A stretch of DNA of 64,000 bases from Hyaloperonospora brassicae (Eukaryota; Oomycota; Peronosporomycetes; Peronosporales; Peronosporaceae), in the NCBI GenBank assembly GCA_947650285.1, contig CANTFL010001342.1:62001-126000 (forward strand), read 5' to 3'. The notes beneath the pieces are model-generated. The model searched no databases. It was not told the origin of the DNA and saw only the letters and a list, made by a program, of their open reading frames with translations. Position numbers and translations under genes: made by a program. This document shows, piece after piece, positions 24,630 to 37,130 of this stretch (positions within the stretch are counted from its first letter, which is position 1; the number at the start of each line of letters is the position of its first letter).

Positions 24630-25118
24630 ACCAGCCACGTGGTGCTTGGTAGAAGTCAGAACGTACAGCTACCGAAGGGAGCCCCATTGACGACAGGTAT
24701 CGCGATCAGCCGAAGTTACTTACAGCGATAGCCTGAACAGCACATCATAGAACAAAGCCATACGCTAGCGTGGGACGCGACAAATGCATCCCGGAGATGC
24801 ACGTGTTGCGACAAAACGAGGCTTTGTGGGCATTTTGTGGAGGGCACCAGCCACGTGGTGCTTGGTAGAAGTCAGAACGTACAGCTGCTGAAGGGAGCCC
24901 CATTGACGACAGGTATCGCGATCAGCCGAAGTTACTTACAGCGATAGCCTGAACAGCACATCATAGAACAAAGCAATACGCTAGCGTGGGACGCGACAAA
25001 TGCATCCCGGAGATGCACGTGTTGCGACAAAACGAGGCTTTGTGGGCATTTTGTGGAGGGCACCAGCCACATGGTGCTTGGTAGAAGTCAGAACGTACAG
25101 CTACCGAAGGGGACTCCA
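24630..25118 (+). repeat. 216-bp tandem array, left part (units 1-3)
   Basis: Unit starts (ACCAGCCACGTGG) fall at 24630, 24846 and 25062, exactly 216 bp apart. Unit 3 is cut at its position 57 by LINE-A. One forward frame of each unit is open except for a TAG at unit positions 100-102. The unit contains the palindromic core GCCACGTGGT and ends GGCATTTTGTGGAGGGC. There are no unique spacers, so this is not a CRISPR-like array. Confidence 0.95.
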
Positions 25119-25196
25119 GTTTCCAAATCGATCGACTTTTGGAGGTACACACGTACGGTCAAGAACAGCTTCGGTTATAGCAGCTCGTCGGGCTTC

Positions 25197-27293
25197 ATGC
25201 CGCCTTTTAGCCTCCCTCCCGATGGGGGTGGGGGCGATAGGCCGCCACCGCTTGGGGGTCATCACACCCTGTCCGATTCCGTACTGGCGGACGCCGCAGT
25301 CAGCGGGCAGACGACCGGGATCGCCCGCAGTCAGGGTCTCAACGCTGGACGGGCGAGGAGTCCCGCCGTGACTCCAAGGGCAGCTACTGCATCTGGCGTT
25401 TCACCACCTCCGACAGAAGGGATGCGAACGGATCGGCTGCCGGTTGCCGATACTGGGCATCAATTTCTCCAGCCCCCGACTCCTTCTGCTATGTTCTCCG
25501 CTTTGGTAGCGGACATGAAGGGTCACCTGGGCACGGGCCACCTCGACCCTTGGCTACAGACAATTCGGGAGCTCTTCCAGGTGGAATTTCGCAAGCTGCC
25601 GGTCAAGGCGGCTGGACTGCCGCCCTTAAAGCTCTGGTTCCCACGCCTAAAAGCGTTGGAGGCGTCATGCTTTCTGCGTTTATTCGACCAGGTATTTGTT
25701 AAGTGCGCTGGCACATACTCCGACTAGAAAAAGCTCGGTCAGACCCTTGGTAAGGAGGTTATCTCGACCAGTTGGGCTTTCACGGAGGTGGTTCGGCGTC
25801 TGTCCAGTAAACACAAGTGGTCCCGAGCCCCAGTGTTAAATCAGTGGGCGCAAGTCGTCCGAAAGGGTGCGGCGCCGCCGGAAGTGCCAGGGTCACCCGC
25901 TTCTCGGCCTCAATACAAGGACTATATGTTTGACCCTTCCAAATTTACCCCGGCTGCGGTGGAAAAGTTAAAGGCATTGTGCGAGCGCTGTTCCGCCAAC
26001 GGGTCGGCGCGGCAGCTCCTTGCAGGGACCGATGACGAGTGGCAGATCATTAAAGGGATTGCCGAAGGTCATATAGCCTGTAGACGCATGCCCCCCTTTC
26101 TCAAGGAGGTGTTCGACAGCAACGAACGACTAAGATTGTACAGCACGATATAGTCTCAGGTTGAAGGCAAACTAGTTCTCCATCTAGGGCGCGATCAAAG
26201 GATTCCCATTAGTCGCCAGACGACCAGGGCCATCATGGAGAAGATCCTTGAATCGGCAAAGCTGGCCAAGGCGAATTTTGCAGAACTTTACCACTTTTTT
26301 GGTCCAACCAAGACCATCAACTATGACCGATCAACGCGTTCGATTCATTTCTTTTTCTTTTCGCGGGCGACTGCAGTCCGTCTTAGGGACGTAAGGATTC
26401 CTTACCAGGGTCGTGTGTATTCGCTGACCAATGCGCATTGTCAGCAGAGTGGATCTATCTGGCGAACCCAGCAAGGTCCGACCGGTCGGTCGTGGCAGCA
26501 AAGGTCTGAGTACACCATTCTTCTGCACAGCCTGACCAGATTTAAGGAGATCGGGCGAGTTGCGGCATACCTCAAGTCCAAAATCCCGACTCGTTTTAAG
26601 ATTGAAGACCTCGACACGTACTGCCCCATGTCGCGTACTTCGACTACATGGAAAGTTACCTTTCAGCTGACCGGGTGCCCTACATTTCTTCAAGGTATTG
26701 TGCGGATCTTGTGGTTCGGGACTCCGATAGTTATTCGCCATCCTACGGTGGGTCGTCGGCTACAATGCCTGCAATGCGGGGATCTGGGCCACACAGCGGC
26801 TCGGTGTAGGCACACCTACGCCCAGTTACGCGGCCCTGGAGGTTTGGAAGTAACAGAGCTGGACCTGCAAAATGTCGAGGATCTCGCTAAGCCGTTTAGT
26901 AGCATCGTTGAGATGCGTCGCATGGCGGGTGAGCGGCTTTTAGTACAAGAGTCGGAGGCCGCTGCAGCCCAAGCCGCTGTTACTCCCCACGGTGTAACCT
27001 CGTTTTCTCATACCGAGTGTCACGATTCCGTCCGAGCGGAGCCGGCGGGGACTGGTTCAATCTATACCCCTTCCTCTCGTTCATCCTCGCTTCCTCAGCC
27101 GGATTCTTTACCGGTTACGGGTCAGCCATGGATTACGAAGCCCATGCGAGGTACGAAAACACCAGGAACTCCGTCGGCATCTGGTGAGGCATTCGTCCCC
27201 GTCTCTTCCGGACGTTTCTCGGTACTGGAAACGGATGACGACCCGAGATCCGGAGAGAGTGGGCACCCCGAGCCGACCTTACAAGCCGCCTAG
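25197..27293 (+). pseudogene. LINE-A ORF1, CCHC zinc-knuckle protein
   Basis: One frame runs from an ATG at 25197 to a TAA-free end at 27293, broken only by TAG at 25725-25727 and TAG at 26151-26153. ORF1 proteins of LINEs bind the element RNA and act as chaperones. The N-terminus is Pro/Gly-rich (MPPFSLPPDGGGGDRPPP). The middle is helical with a sequence resembling the RNA-binding part of related ORF1s. A single CCHC knuckle, CLQCGDLGHTAARC (C-x2-C-x4-H-x4-C), lies near 26766-26807, followed by a Ser/Pro-rich tail. An ATG in the satellite at 25053 is in frame but outside the element, so I prefer 25197. Both TAG codons could come from CAG by one C-to-T change. Confidence 0.75.
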
Positions 27294-27301
27294 GTGCAGC
27301 C

Positions 27302-28543
27302 CAGCAACCAGTACAGTTTTGCTGGACCCCTGCGGAAGCGTCTCGGTGGAAGCAGGCCTTGGCCAGAGGTACAGCGGCCTTGCAGTCTACGCCCGTGTTG
27401 ATGACATTGAAGGGTCAAGAACGCGCCAAATGCTCGAGTCTAGCCAGCACCCTCGGAGCAGGAGCAAAATGTCCACTATCTCTGGAACCACGGCCATCGA
27501 TAGACCCGACCGATATACGCAGCCTAGGGCGTATCTTGGGGTTAAGAGAAGCAGTCACCCCGGCTACCGGTAACTGTATGGCTATGGCAGTGGCGCAGGC
27601 TTTTGCCGACGCGGACCTGATGGGGGGCAGTACGGATCTGGAACGCATGACGGATTCTATTAAACGAGGGGTAGCGTTGGCAGGCCTGATCCATTTAGAA
27701 GAAAACTATTGTCATGACGTGAGAGTCCAGACTCTCCACAATGTCGAGCGGGGCTGGTCGCATATGACACGTAAGGAATCATCCGACCAATTCCGTTGGT
27801 ATTTGTTTGATTTTTCTCATACACCCTCGGATCGCACTTCAATCATTGGCGTGCCGGACTGGGGCGGAAGCGATATCTTGGGTATGGCGACCATGTTTCT
27901 GCAACGGGCTATTTTGTTTTTCATGTTGGAGAGACGGGTGGGCACGTTCACGACTACCGGAAGTTTACCGCGGCCGTCATCACGCAGAATAACCGGACCG
28001 TCGAGACAGTCCGGGAATATCAGCTGACCTTATCCGAAAGCATCGCCAAGTTACAAGCGGCCAAGGCAGTACACACGGTCAGTCCTCCGCTGGTTTTACG
28101 GTTTTCTGGTCGGCACTACTCAGCAATGCTCCGTTCAACGCCTGGACTAGCATTTCCTGAATTGGCTGGGGTTTCAGCCGCCTCCGCCCCTTTGTCGAAT
28201 TCTTTCGGGCAACAGGCCTCGAGCCGGGGCACCCCGTTCAGCACCTCACCCGGCACAGAGCTTTCCCCACGTTCAGGGAAGGCTGCATGGAGCACCGAGA
28301 GAGCAATAGTTGTCCGAGAGAACCTTCTTGCTGACATATCTCCCTTCGCCGGATCCCAACAACTTGTTGTTACCGGGTCTGTTCTCGCGTGCACTAACCA
28401 GATCTCGACTGTGCAGCCGCGCAAGCGTATACTTGACTCAAGTTCGGAGGATCTAACGTCGGAGGCGCCTCTCGTCCGTCATTTATGCACATAGCCGATA
28501 TCCTGAACGCAACCGACATGGAGGACGTCGACGAATCGAAATA
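27302..28543 (+). pseudogene. LINE-A ORF2 N-terminus: OTU-type cysteine protease
   Basis: Encodes an ovarian-tumour (OTU) family cysteine protease-like domain, which cleaves ubiquitin-type linkages in cellular relatives. Its role in LINEs is not settled. TPATGNCMAMAVAQAF (near 27562-27610) holds the presumed nucleophile Cys in the G-N-C context. WGGSDILGMATMFLQR (near 27860-27906) is the conserved Trp-Gly-Gly block. GRHYSAML (near 28110-28133) supplies the presumed catalytic His. A frame change at about 27905-27912 separates the last two. A Ser/Pro-rich linker then runs to a stop near 28543. LINE-B carries the same three blocks with an intact Cys and His. OTU domains are known from some retrotransposons; seeing them here in two related copies supports the call. 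Confidence 0.75.
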
Positions 28544-30157
28544 AGCTCCGCTCTTCGACAGTCGTATCGACCGGGACGACTGGCCTTCGATTGGCAAGCT
28601 CTAGGGGCAGCATGGCCGCCATCCGCAGCTACCCGTTTTCTTCAGGCTCACGGCTCAACTTCAAGTTGGATTGCCACGGTAGCACACGATCCCCTACTTT
28701 TACTTTAATATGTGCGACGTTTTGACTTTACGGGTGATCTCCCGGACAGTCTTGATGTCCAAGTCCTGGTCCATTGGACAACTGGGTGGCGTCAGGAGTG
28801 CCTATTGGTCGGGCGTTAATCATATCGCGGCCGGGTCCTAGATCATCCGATCCATGTTTGGCTTTATCAATGGATTGGAAGCATTACGTATCGATCTACG
28901 CTACCCCACTTACCCACTTTACTAGACTCGGGGGACGACTGGTCCCGATTACGGGAGCTTAACCACGCTGTCGACGACATTTTAAAGCTGTGTGACCTCG
29001 CAATAAGGGTCGGTTCAGTCAGCATCTTGTTTGTGCTCTATTATTCGACGCGGAGACCACAGCTTTAACTGACAGCTACAGCGACGGTGATTCGCCGTCG
29101 GGGTTGATACGGCGTCACTTGCAGCTGATCTAAAAAAACCGCACTATAAATCGGCCGTGTATCCCACCGATGCTCAAGAAGCGAATTGGTGCGCTGTTGT
29201 CCGTTTTTTTTGCTGACGCTGTCACCCCGGCTGGAGCTCAGCAGTTGCTTTTGTACTAAGGGCAGCTTTCAGTTGGACCTAGCTGGTCATTTACGCCGAG
29301 CTGATCTCCAGGGAGCGGACGCGTTTGGGATGAATGCTTTACTTTCGGAGTGGTCTCATCTCCGGGTCGATGAAGTCTCAAGTCGTTTGTCGGGAACGGT
29401 TAGCACCAAATTTGTTACTCAGAACGTGCGTGGATTTACTCACAGGGTGCGCTCCAGCTGGATGTCTGCTTCGCGCAGTCGGCCGGTTCGTGACCGCCCT
29501 GTGGCGTGGTGTATTTAAGAAACCCACGTCTCGGAATCCGAAGGAGCTCGAGCGTTGAACTTACAGTGGACTACATTGTGGGGAAAACATCGAGCTACTG
29601 ATTACCCACCTCTATCGTACTGGAGTACAGGCTCCGCACGGGCTGGAGGAGTGGCGATTGTACTTACACCTGAGTCAGCACAAAAGGAAACGGCGTGGAG
29701 CCCGGAACTCTGGACTACGAGGTCTATCTCCATTTCTATTGATGGCCTGATTCTTCTAAACGTATATGCCCCTTCGATTAGGCCTGCCCGCGAACAGTTC
29801 TTTGCTGATCTGTCCCGACGGAATTTACCCAGTGCGAGTTCGTTGGTTGTAGGCAATTTTAATTGTGTGCAAAGTCCTCTGCTCGATCGCCTGGGGCTTC
29901 CTCGTTCCAGTCGACCGGAGAGTCCGGCGCTGGAATCGTTGCTAGACAAACATTCTTGGGCTGACGCCAGGGTGCTTCGCACAAACGCAGACGATGAGGA
30001 TGCGAACAGTTCTGTGGATCACTTTACATACTGGGCGGGGGAGTCAGCCAGTCGGATTGATCGCTTCTACGTGCATCAAAGTTGGGCTTCAAAGGTTTGC
30101 TGGGTTGCAGTCCGTCCGCCGCCGCGTGCTTCTGACCATCAAGAAGTGGAGCTTTAG
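28544..30157 (+). pseudogene. LINE-A ORF2: linker and APE-type endonuclease
   Basis: The part up to about 29380 is a poorly conserved linker with several stops. From there a frame reads TKFVTQNVRGFTHRV, the APE start (QNVRG). Next is ETHVSESEGA directly after a TAA at 29516-29518, which replaces the Gln of the IQETHV block intact in LINE-B. RAGGVAIVL and VVGNFNCVQSPLLDRL follow; the latter is the catalytic G-D-F-N block, with Asp changed to Asn here. ASRIDRFYVHQSW and ASDHQEVEL (the SDH block) come next, then TAG at 30155-30157. The endonuclease nicks target DNA for target-primed reverse transcription. The GDFN change and the stops mean this copy is inactive. Confidence 0.8.
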
Positions 30158-31916
30158 CTTAGAGTTCAGAGGCGTCCGCTGCACCACACTAGACCTCGGA
30201 CCGTCTCCTACCCTATTCAGGCCGGTCAGCCCGACCGGGTTGTCGCTGAGATGGTCAAGCTGGACGTAGGGCGGACAGCATCCGTTCTACACTGGGACGC
30301 GACTACAGTTACATATATCGAGTGCATCCGACGGGTTCGAAGACGCGCGCAGCAACGGCGGTATCGTTTTAAATTTAAATTGTTGCAGCGCAACCGGCGT
30401 CAATTTCTTACTCGACCTCAATGGATAGCAGATAACGTTGAAGAACTTCGTCAAGAGCATCTGTTACGGAATTGGGCAGGGCCTTACCCGCACTATCGCC
30501 CGCCTGATGTGGTCTTTTAAGCGCGTCGCCGACTGTTAACGCGATCAAACCGTATCTCGCGTTGACAACTTATACGGCTCCGCTGATGACCGCAATATGA
30601 GCGTGGCTGCGAAATTTGCCTCGGAGTGGTCACCTATTCTCGGATGCGTTCATCGAACGGTAACAGTACCATATCTCCGGAGGAGGATTCACGCTATGTC
30701 ACGGTACCTGCTGAGCGTCGTCTATCCTATTCCGCCAATCACGCCTTGATGGCGAATCTCTGAAGAGGACGTCCTACAAGTCATATCGGACCTCAGTCGC
30801 CATAAATCTGCTGGTCCTGATGGTATGAATATCGACTTTTACAAAGACACGTCGGCTTTATTAGTACCAGCTCTAGTGGTGGTGAGCAACGAGATTCTTC
30901 ACGGAGAACACATGCCACCGTCCTTTCTGGAAGCTCTAGTGATACCATTGCGCAAGAAGGGGGATTAAGCGGATGCGCTAGATTACCGCCTAATCTCGTT
31001 GCTCCAGACCAGCTTCAAAATTTTCGCGAAGGTGTTAGCGATGCGCCTACAGAGGCTTCTGCCGCTTTTAATTGGAAACTCGCAACAAGGATTTGTTCGA
31101 GGCAGGCACATGCTTAGATTGGTCACAATGATGCTTTCCCACCTCTCGACCTCCAGCGACGAGGCTGATCTCTCTGCCTGCTCCAGCCGAGTAATCTTGC
31201 TTTCGGATTTTCGCAAGGCTTACGACACAGTGGACAGAGAGTTTTTATACGAAGCCCTTCGAATGTTTAACTTTGATGAACCATTTGTCCAGCTTATAAA
31301 GCGTATGCACACAGGAACGACAGCAAGGTTTTCGGTTAATGGAGATCAATCCGAGCCTATTCCTATCGAATCCGGCATTCGTCAGGGTTGCCCTCTGGCT
31401 CCGTTACTATTTTTGATCGTAGTGGAATTGCTCGGATTGGCCATACATCAGCACCCGGGGCTCAGCGGGCTTTCCGTGCCTGGAGCGGTAGGTGAAACGC
31501 ACATCTTTTCGGCTTTAGTCGATGACTCGACTATTTTCCTTGAGACGGCAGATCAACTAGAGCCTGCGCTCAGACTCGTACAGCGCTTTGGGGAGCTATC
31601 CGGCCTCCACGTCCAACCAGTCGAAAGCAAACTCATCTTTTTGAACACGTCTGTTTGTCTTCCGAAATACCAGGGCATATCTGTGGTGCCTGCTCATGAT
31701 AACGTCCGATACTTGGGGTATGAGGTCGGAACTGGGGAGCTGGTCCAGCCGAATTGGGCGATGCGCCTTCGTCGGGTCCGCCGACGGCTTCTCACGGCTA
31801 CCACGGTGGCGACCAGTGTGCAGCATCGGGTAATTATTCTTAACGCCATCGTTCTCCCATCGGTCCTGTTCACGTCGGCTGTCTTTGACATGCCTCGCTG
31901 GTCACTCACAGATTAA
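30158..31916 (+). pseudogene. LINE-A ORF2: reverse transcriptase
   Basis: The frame after the endonuclease continues to 30520 (basic helices such as RVRRRAQQRRYRFKFK), then a frame change. Reverse transcriptase proper runs from about 30740 to 31916 with a TAA at 30966-30968. Recognisable blocks are [60 protein letters not shown] (first catalytic Asp), [14 protein letters not shown] and ALVDDSTIFLE (the catalytic DD pair, with Val before it rather than the Ala of many L1-type enzymes). The thumb region follows (LGYEVGTGELVQPNWAMRLR). It terminates at TAA 31914-31916. It would copy element RNA at the nicked target. Confidence 0.85.
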
Positions 31917-33830
31917 GAGCAGCTTTACAAACGCGTTCTATGGCAGCACGCGATCTGGGTCCGAGGTCTGCCGGCACAAAAAAAATCTGGCACTACTAGT
32001 CACACCAAAGCAAGCGGGTGGGGTGGGCCTCATCTCCTTCGAGGTGGCCATGAAATCCCAACGGACAAAGTTGGCGTTGAAATGGCTTCTACAGGGAGAC
32101 GACGTGTACTTTCAAGCTTGGCGCAATTACAAGTTTAGTGGGGCGCGGTTTGTGTCCGCCTTGATACCAGCGCTGAACTCTACCCATGAAGATGCCCGAC
32201 CGCTCGGGTTGCGGCCTTCATGGCACCACCTAGCGCACGATCTTGATCGGCTCCTCTCTCCCACCTCAGACCAAGTTTTTGGGACGCGGGCTCGGATCGC
32301 GGAGCATCATGATCGGCTTGTGGCTGGGGCACGCAGTTGGTGGGAATGCTCAGAGTGGCTTCTGTCTTATCACTGTGGTTTCCCAGATGCACCTGTGGCC
32401 GACGATCACAGAGAGCAAGCTATCACTAGCTTTTGGTGTCACTTTTACTGGAATGACAATCCTTGGATTTTGACCACCCGTGGCAAGCCTCTGAGGAGCT
32501 CCCAATTCGCTCGCATACGTCCGTGCCGGATTCGTGATCTCTGTATTCGGCGCACAGGACCGCATATATTTGCTTTTATTATTCCGTCTCTGGGTGACGG
32601 TGCTCAAAGCCATCTGCACCCTAAAAAACGCCGGTGGGCGTCTTTAATTTTGCTCGCATCGCCGAACATTGCTATCGGGGCGGCACTGACAGAACCGACT
32701 CTTCTCTTGCGGCAGCCACCACCATTTCAACAACAGTATCAGTGGACTCGGGTTTCCGCCACGTCTGTAGTCGGTACAGTGCCAGGCTCCACTTCGTCGC
32801 CGGCGCAGACCGTTCGTCTTTCGAAAGGGGTCGATGGTCTTCTGTGGTTTTTGCACGGCGACCCGCCAGACTTATGCACCTCTACCGAGCGGGAGGCAGC
32901 TGACTGGCTTCACCGGCTCAAACGGGGTTCCTTCTTCTAGCCCATCTGGCCATTCATTGGCTGCTTTGGAGCGTGCCGGATCGAGTACACAATCATCGGG
33001 TGTCGTCATCGTTTTTACGCCATGCTTTTCACTACCATAAACGTCAGCTTCGCCCTGCGCTGCAGCACTGGCTAAATCGCTTTGAAAATCAGACTCAGTC
33101 GGAGCGGTGGCTTTCAGCGGTCGCGGATCAAAGCCCCGCTCTAATTTGGCGGCACGCGGACAGTCTTACGGAGTACCAAGTGTGGACGGCTTACCGGATC
33201 GCAACCAATCAGCTCAATTTATATCACGCCGGACGCTCTGATGATCCCAGTTGCCGGAAACTCGAGCACTGCAGGGGGCGCAAAGAGACTGTCACTCATC
33301 TATTTTGGGATTGTTCAACTGCGATGGCCTGCTGGAGCCTATTGGTTTGTCATTGGTCTGGTGAGGGGGTTCAAGAATCCGCTGTGTCGAGTCATTCTCG
33401 GTATTTCGCTCATCGACGGGCTTCTCCGCTTCCACCGCGTTTGCTGCAGCTCCTCATGGATCGTTTTGGGGATGATCACACGGCAGCGGCAGACGAATAC
33501 CGTCGGATCTGGTTTGTATTATGCTCCTTGTGTCAGGTGCATCGTTGGGTGGAGCGCAACGCGGTAATCTTCCGAGGTAAGACAATTTCTCCGGCTCATA
33601 GTGCCCTTGCATTCTGGCGAAGCGGTCTGCGGCAGTTGAAAGCAATTGCTATGCGAGAACATCGGTCCGCAGCTACAGCTGTCAGAGGGGCGCGTCTTCA
33701 CGCCTGTCTGGACACTCTCAGCCAAGTTCCCACAGGTCGCCAGTCTTCTCTTACTATCAGCCACGATGAGCTAACCGTCCCGGCGCTCATATCCTGTTTC
33801 AGGACTTTTCAGACATCTTGCACATCTTAA
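31917..33830 (+). pseudogene. LINE-A ORF2 C-terminus with zf-RVT-like Cys/His motif
   Basis: Two frames (about 31917-32940 and 32973-33830) match, in order, the C-terminal half of LINE-B ORF2: TPKQAGGVGLISFEVA, FYWNDNPWIL and, near the end, CRKLEHCRGRKETVTHLFWD then C. The last is a C-x4-C-x7-H-x4-C arrangement like the zinc-binding tail of plant and oomycete LINE reverse transcriptases. One frame change lies near 32941-32972. The protein would end at the TAA 33828-33830, leaving only about 34 bp of 3' untranslated sequence before the target duplication. Confidence 0.75.
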
Positions 33831-33864
33831 CTTGTAAATAGACGATCATGAAACTCCTCCTCCT

Positions 33865-34050
33865 GAAGGGGGCTCCATTGTCGACAGGTATCGCGATCAG
33901 CCGAAGTTACTTACAGCGATAGCCTGAACAGTACATCATAGAACAAAGCCATACGCTAGCGTGGGACGCGACAAATGCATCCCGGAGATGCACGTGTTGC
34001 GACAAAACGAGGCTTTGTGGGCATTTTGTGGAGGGCACCAGCCACGTGGT
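33865..34050 (+). repeat. 216-bp tandem array, middle part (rest of unit 3, start of unit 4)
   Basis: Resumes at unit position 45, exactly where LINE-A's duplicated target begins, and reaches unit position 216 at 34036. Unit 4 begins at 34037 and is interrupted after 14 bp by LINE-B. The phase is preserved to the base, showing the two LINEs entered one pre-existing array. Confidence 0.95.
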
Positions 34051-36110
34051 ACACGGGACCGACTGGCTCGTCATCCGACAGTCGCCTCTTTTTATGCTGA
34101 CCTCGAGAACTGGCCGGAGGACACGAGTGAATCAGTTGATCCTCCTTCCATTAAGACTAAAAAGGAGGGAGCAGTCGAGCTCTCGTCCGGTGACGACGAG
34201 GAAAAACAACCGTCGGTGGCAATTACGGAAGAGGCGAAGAAGCAGCTTTATCTTCGTGCGACAACCCCACCAAAACGGCCTCCCATATCGCAGTTACTCA
34301 CACGTGCCCAGCAGGAACGCGCTACGTTACTCCAAGCGATAGCGGATGTTCTGCCAAGCTTGGGATCGATAACTCCGCCCAAGGTCATGGATTTAGCCAC
34401 GGAGCCCGATCTGCCCACAATCGATAAAGATCTTGGCCTTACACCTGTGACAACTCCAGCCACAGGTAATTGTATGGCAATGGCGTTAGCCCAGGCCGTT
34501 TCAGATCATGACCTGGTTGCCGACGATGGTTCTCTGGAGTTTATCACGGCGTGTATTAAGCGGGGTATTCACTGGGCGGGACTGTTATATTTTGATGAGC
34601 AATTCAGTCACTCTGTTCGAACGGCCGCGCTGATCAATGTACTACGTGGGTGGGACGGCATGACCCCACATGAATCAGCAAAACAGTTTCAGTGGTATCT
34701 ACATGAGTATGCCACCTCCCCTTCTGCTCGTCTCTCTTTCATTGAGCGGCACACTTGGGGCGGCAGCGAAATTTTATTGATCGCGGCTAATTTCTTACAA
34801 CGTAAGGTATTTAATCTTGATTGCAACACGGACGGCAAGCAAACGTGGGCATGCTCCTTGTTTCGCCCAAGTACCAATACGAGAGGATCAAAAACTTTAC
34901 GAGACTGGACAGCAAATTCCCTTGGATAATCGACAATGCATCAAGGCTATTTCGCTCGCAAAAACGCAGGACCATCAGCAGCCACTGATACTCCGATTCT
35001 GGGGCGACCATTACTTAGCCTATGTACACACGCGGTCCACGGAGAATGAACTACACTCAAAAATATCCAGTATACCCACACGGTCGACACAGCGTGATCA
35101 GCAATCGGATCTGGTGGGTACTCAGCCTCTTGCGCAAACCCAGCATGCCACAGCGGCCTGTACGACACCAGTCTCGCTGTGTCACACAGATGACAGCAGC
35201 GTCACCAAACAGCTATCGCTAGTACCTAGCAGTCGCGAAATCAATAACCATCCAGTTGCTCAAAAGAGAGCACACTCTACCACTCCAGCGGAGGGAGAGC
35301 AAATTCGACAGATGCTGCGCACACGTGATGCTAATCATGATCACGATGGAGACGCAGTCATGTCGGATGCCTCGACGCAACTTGTCATACGGGCACCGGC
35401 TTATACTCGAGAAATTTGGACGGAGCTGTGGACGAATCATGGCGAGGCATGGCCTGCCTCGGCCTCGGCTGTTTATCCACAAGTGCATAGCAGCCCTGAC
35501 GAATGGAACATCATGGTGACTCAGCGGGAGCCGAAGCTGCTTTTATCCATGGTTCAACGCTTCCCGTACCCGGCTGATGTTCTCAACGCTTTAGCTGTCC
35601 AGATTTTCGAAAGCTGGACAGCGGCCTGGCGACGTGGATGCCTACATGTTCGTTTGGGACCGTATCGCTCTCGAACAACGGATCCATCGACGAAAAAGTG
35701 GTTGGAGTCTTGGTGTACCAAATTCACCAGACCGATCCCATACAATTTCCCGGCTCTTACCGACAGCCGCGACGACTGGGTTTGATTACGTACCAACGCT
35801 TACGGGGACGATCCTGTCTTGAAACTGTGTGATGTGACCAACAAAGCGCGATTTGCCAAACACATCATTTGCGCAGGCCTCTACGATCACGAGGTTAAAG
35901 TTCTCCTGGGTCAAGAGAATCGCACGGCAAAGGGTTCGTTACCCAGTCTGGGACGACATTCCGCTGCACTTAAATCGATTGCCACGTACTGCGAAGCGTT
36001 TAATGCCTTGGTGGCCACCGAAAATTGGTGCTCTATCGCGAGCTTCTTCGCTACCGCCTTTGAGCATGGGAGCATCGAGGCCAGCCCCAGTTACTAAGGG
36101 CATCTCTATT
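34051..36110 (+). pseudogene. LINE-B ORF2 N-terminus: OTU-type protease and linker
   Basis: An acidic leader (SSGDDEEKQPSVAI) precedes the OTU domain. TPATGNCMAMALAQAV (near 34453-34500) holds the presumed nucleophile Cys. RHTWGGSEILLIAANFLQR (near 34747-34803) is the Trp-Gly-Gly block. After a frame change near 34810-34880, PLILRFWGDHYLAYVHT (near 34983-35033) holds the catalytic His. A linker without recognised domain follows (VIRAPAYTREIWTELW and later), with TGA at 35783-35785 and a stop at 36095-36097. The apparent upstream start at 33961 lies in the satellite unit and is not part of the element. Confidence 0.75.
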
Positions 36111-36229
36111 CTGGAGACGGGGGTGTCGCCCTATACAGGACGCCACACACCCACAGACGCCTATGGCCGCCATCACTTTCTCCGGCAACCGAGCCGAATA
36201 GGTTGGAGTCATCAAGGGGTTATGAAATT

Positions 36230-37130
36230 TAATGGGTCCACCAGGATCGAAATTCAGAATGTCATGGGTTTTCAGATTAAGTCCCGGATTTCGTGGCTCA
36301 CTGCCTGGCGTCGGACTCGGGTACAAATTCGCCCACTTGCTTGGATGATCCAAGAGACTCACGTAAGCAGCCAAGACGAAGTGGATCAGCTAATGTCCGC
36401 CTGGGCTCGATTATAAGGTCAACATGAGCAGCACAGTGGGCAACCGATGTCGTATTGGAGCATCGGGGAAGAACGGACTGCGGGAGTGGCAATTTTATTG
36501 ACACCTTTGGCAGCTGCCTTGACTACTCTATGGAACAAAACGGTATGGTCAACTCGGGTCATTGCGGTCGACCTGGGCGATACCCGTTTAGTGAACATAT
36601 ATGCCCCGAACAGACCAGTTTGCCGTGAGCGTTTCTTCACTGCATTGCAAGCATGGGATTGAAGTCAACGACCGACCATACTAGCCGGCGACTTCAATTG
36701 TGTTCAAAGTCCCCCTCTCGACAGGCTTGGCGGTACACGGAAGGGACGACCGTAAAGCGCTGCACTCCATGGTTTGATCGAAGCCAATCTTCTAGAGGAC
36801 GCTTGCATTCTCAGTACGCCAGTAGATGGAGACGAGGACGACCCTGACCCCATCGATTTTTTTACGTACTGGGGGAAAGATGTGGCGAGTCGCATAGAGC
36901 GGTTCTATGTGCCGAAATCCTGGTCAGCCGTGGTGCAAGGTGTGTCGGTCTCTGATCCACGGGTCTCGTCAGACCATCAGCGTGGGCAGTTGCATTACAA
37001 GGATACAGGACTACCTCCCCAGTCGCGACGCCAGCGTCGAAAAGTTACATATCCCATTCGTTGTGCCCAGCCCTCTCGAGTGATTAAGGAGCTCCTGGAC
37101 GCTCTTATTGATGAACGCCTGGGCTACTAA
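36230..37130 (+). pseudogene. LINE-B ORF2: APE-type endonuclease
   Basis: Single frame with four stops. Blocks are RIEIQNVMGFQIKSRI, AWMIQETHVSSQDEV (intact QETH with the catalytic Glu), GVAILLTPLA, LVNIYAPNR, TILAGDFNCVQSPPLDRLGG (intact GDFN), ASRIERFYVPKSW and VSSDHQRGQL (SDH block). Stops are at 36414-36416 (TAA), 36660-36662 (TGA), near 36753 (TAA) and 37128-37130 (TAA), with no frameshift among them. All catalytic motifs are preserved, so the stops are likely to be recent relative to the amino-acid constraint. Confidence 0.8.

Larger units (their letters stand above)
25119..33864 (+). mobile_element. LINE-A: OTU-encoding non-LTR retrotransposon, near full length
   Basis: An 8.7-kb non-LTR retrotransposon inserted into unit 3 of the 216-bp array. 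Flanking 13-bp target-site duplications are GAAGGGGACTCCA (25106-25118) and GAAGGGGGCTCCA (33865-33877), one mismatch. It has ORF1 (CCHC zinc knuckle) and ORF2 (OTU protease, linker, APE endonuclease, reverse transcriptase, Cys/His tail), the organisation of APE-type LINEs of the L1/Tx1 group. The 3' end lacks poly(A) and finishes in a CT-rich run (CTCCTCCT). Several stops and frame changes make it inactive. The clade assignment is an inference from domain order, not from a tree. Confidence 0.85.

Noticed and set aside
33961..34050. ATG in the satellite as start of the LINE-B protein
   Set aside because: It is in array DNA outside the target duplication. The element is 5'-truncated, so any start there is accidental.
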